Below are positions 15,643 through 16,710 of a DNA stretch of 16,710 nucleotides, in pieces. The notes beneath the pieces were generated by a model that was given only the letters and a program-made list of their open reading frames with translations, ran no database searches and was not told where the DNA came from. Numbering within the stretch: the stretch's first letter is position 1; the number at the start of each line of letters is the position of its first letter. Origin of the DNA: Gordonia crocea (GTDB lineage Bacteria; Actinomycetota; Actinomycetes; Mycobacteriales; Mycobacteriaceae); assembly GCF_009932435.1 (NCBI RefSeq), contig NZ_BJOU01000010.1, positions 1 through 16,710 of the forward strand, read 5' to 3'. Position numbers and translations under genes: made by a program.

Positions 15643-16533
15643 GTGCGACCGACCCTCCCGCGCCTTGCGGCCACCGTCGCCATCTCCGCGGGCCTGCTGG
15701 CCCCCGCCGCCCCCGCGTTGGCCGCACCGGCCGCGCCCGTCGCGTCGCCGGACGGCTTGACCTCCGCACTGGCCGCGGTCCCCACCAAGGTCGACCGACA
15801 GGTGCTCGATTCCCTCGGCGCCTTCGCGCCGGCCATCATCGGCTCGATGGCCACCCCCGGCCCGGACGGCAAGGTCAACCCGGCGCTGTTCGCCGACGCC
15901 AACACCCTCGGGTCCAACCCCAACCTCCCGCCGCAGGTGCGCGAGGTGTGGCGCGAGATCATCGACTTCCTCGGCGAGCCGGGCAAGCGCAGCGTCGCCG
16001 CATACCACCGGACGAACCGGCTGCCGGTCGCCAAGAAGAAGGCCAAGCCCGGCGATCCGGAGATCCCGCGCGGCCCGGGCGCGCCGCGCATCCAGGAGTT
16101 CCTCTACCCGACGATCGGCATCGGCTGCATGCCCGAGTCGGCGACCGGTTCGCTGGGCTCGCTCGGCGGCGGCAACTCGCTGGGGCGCGCCCTGGTCACC
16201 GCCGGCCCCCAGAAGGCCCCCGCCCCCGGCCCGAAGCGCGGGCAGGTCGGCTACGTCTACACCAGCCTCGGCACCGGCCCCGCGGTGAACAACCGCGCCC
16301 GGCCCCTGATCGCCCAGTGGCTCAACCTCGACACCGGCCGCACCGGCATCATCAACCTGCGGCGCAACCCGAAGATCAACGCCACCGACGGCCCCGGCAC
16401 CTTCACCGCCATCGCGAGCACCGGCCGCGGCCGCGTGCTGACCGTGATCTCCGGCGACGTCACGGTGAAGACGAAGTCCAAACGCGTGGTGTCCTGCGGG
16501 ATCGTTCCGGTCATCGGTATCGCCTACGTCTGA
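15643..16533 (+). CDS. Secreted protein of unknown function (Rv1157c/Rv1158c-like by position)
   Basis: This 296-residue protein has a clear Sec signal peptide: MRPTLPRLAATVAIS, then a hydrophobic Ala/Leu stretch, with likely cleavage after ALA27. I recognise no enzyme motif. The mature protein has a Pro/Ala-rich start and a lysine-rich linker (VAKKKAKPGD, near 129-138). It also has a conserved-looking core (PRIQEFLYPTIGIGCMPES, near 148-166) and a predicted beta-rich C-terminal half with VGYVYTSLGTGPAV and IAQWLNLDTGRTGIINL. Only two cysteines exist, Cys162 and Cys285, which could form one disulfide outside the membrane. The GTG start is preceded by AAGGA about nine bases upstream. From memory, M. 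tuberculosis has Ala/Pro-rich exported proteins (Rv1157c, Rv1158c) near mutT2, and this may be a relative. It stands alone on the plus strand. Confidence 0.85.
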   Translation: MRPTLPRLAATVAISAGLLAPAAPALAAPAAPVASPDGLTSALAAVPTKVDRQVLDSLGAFAPAIIGSMATPGPDGKVNPALFADANTLGSNPNLPPQVREVWREIIDFLGEPGKRSVAAYHRTNRLPVAKKKAKPGDPEIPRGPGAPRIQEFLYPTIGIGCMPESATGSLGSLGGGNSLGRALVTAGPQKAPAPGPKRGQVGYVYTSLGTGPAVNNRARPLIAQWLNLDTGRTGIINLRRNPKINATDGPGTFTAIASTGRGRVLTVISGDVTVKTKSKRVVSCGIVPVIGIAYV

Positions 16534-16549
16534 CGCAACCCTGCCGACG

Positions 16550-16633
16550 GGGCCCACTCGACGAGAATCAGGGCCCAGTCGGCGGATTTGAGGGCCCAGT
16601 CGGCGGATTTGAGGGCCCAGTCGGCGGAGAGTC
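16550..16633. repeat. 21-bp tandem repeat array, four units
   Basis: The unit GGGCCCAGTCGGCGGATTTGA occurs exactly twice (16571-16591 and 16592-16612). A third unit keeps its first 16 bases (16613-16628). An upstream degenerate unit in perfect register (16550-16570) matches at 14 of 21 positions. Each unit holds the palindrome GGGCCC, and the 21-bp period equals two helical turns. The array starts 16 bases after the stop of the secreted-protein gene, so it is non-coding for that gene. The remaining 77 bases to the window edge hold no recognisable gene. Confidence 0.85.
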
Positions 16634-16710
16634 GCTGTCTACGGCCGATTGCGGCCCGATCACAGGTCGGACTCGTCGATTGCACGTCTAGTCACATGCG
16701 TGTTGTTCTA

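Noticed and set aside
15424..16557. Long minus-strand open frame opposite the secreted-protein gene
   Set aside because: It is a GC-rich shadow. The plus-strand frame has a signal peptide, a ribosome binding site and organised composition, and the antisense product is low-complexity Gly/Arg/Val.
16643..16656. GGCCG-ATTG-CGGCC hairpin as a terminator of the secreted-protein gene
   Set aside because: It has only five pairs and no U-tract, and it lies over 100 bases after the stop. Such stems are expected by chance at this base composition.

Overview
The window is GC-rich, densely coding actinobacterial chromosome, most likely from the order Mycobacteriales and Gordonia-like. The evidence is the combination of mycothiol biosynthesis (MshB), coenzyme F420 biosynthesis (a fused CofG/CofH FbiC), an LpqW-type lipoprotein, succinylase-route lysine/DAP enzymes, frequent GTG starts and apparently leaderless promoters. 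From memory, the gene order matches the Mycobacterium tuberculosis block typA - lpqW - mshB - Rv1171 - fbiC - fdxC - dapC, with a mutT2-like gene and an Rv1157c-like secreted protein nearby. The genus is an inference.

Left end (1-1519): the start of a DUF485 membrane protein runs leftwards out of the window. It is divergent from dapD, and a small palindrome lies between them. dapD and dapC converge on a nested inverted repeat. dapC is expressed leftwards from a tight fdxA-dapC pair. Upstream of that pair is a 110-bp gap with a hairpin and two direct TTGTAACC repeats, then fbiC.

Middle (3075-10844): all genes are on the minus strand. typA is followed by an lpqW-like gene, mshB and a small membrane protein. 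The last three are joined by 4-base ATGA overlaps. fbiC lies 28 bp further on and has its own likely leaderless promoter.

Right half (10845-16710): divergent from typA is a 59-residue basic, cysteine-containing protein. Its promoter is overlaid by a sequence fitting the DtxR/IdeR iron box at 15 of 19 positions. Its 3' end overlaps that of a minus-strand operon reading substrate-binding lipoprotein - permease - ATPase - Nudix hydrolase. The transporter resembles ThiBPQ (thiamine uptake), and every junction in this operon overlaps. Divergent from it is a secreted protein of unknown function. The window ends in a 21-bp tandem repeat array.

The core genes are ordinary. The items most worth a second look are the iron-box mini-gene (11009-11217), the Nudix gene inside the thiamine-transport operon, the 21-bp array (16550-16633), and the nested inverted repeat between dapD and dapC. 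I saw no tRNA, rRNA, insertion sequence, integrase or CRISPR array, and no gap without a gene exceeds 300 bases.
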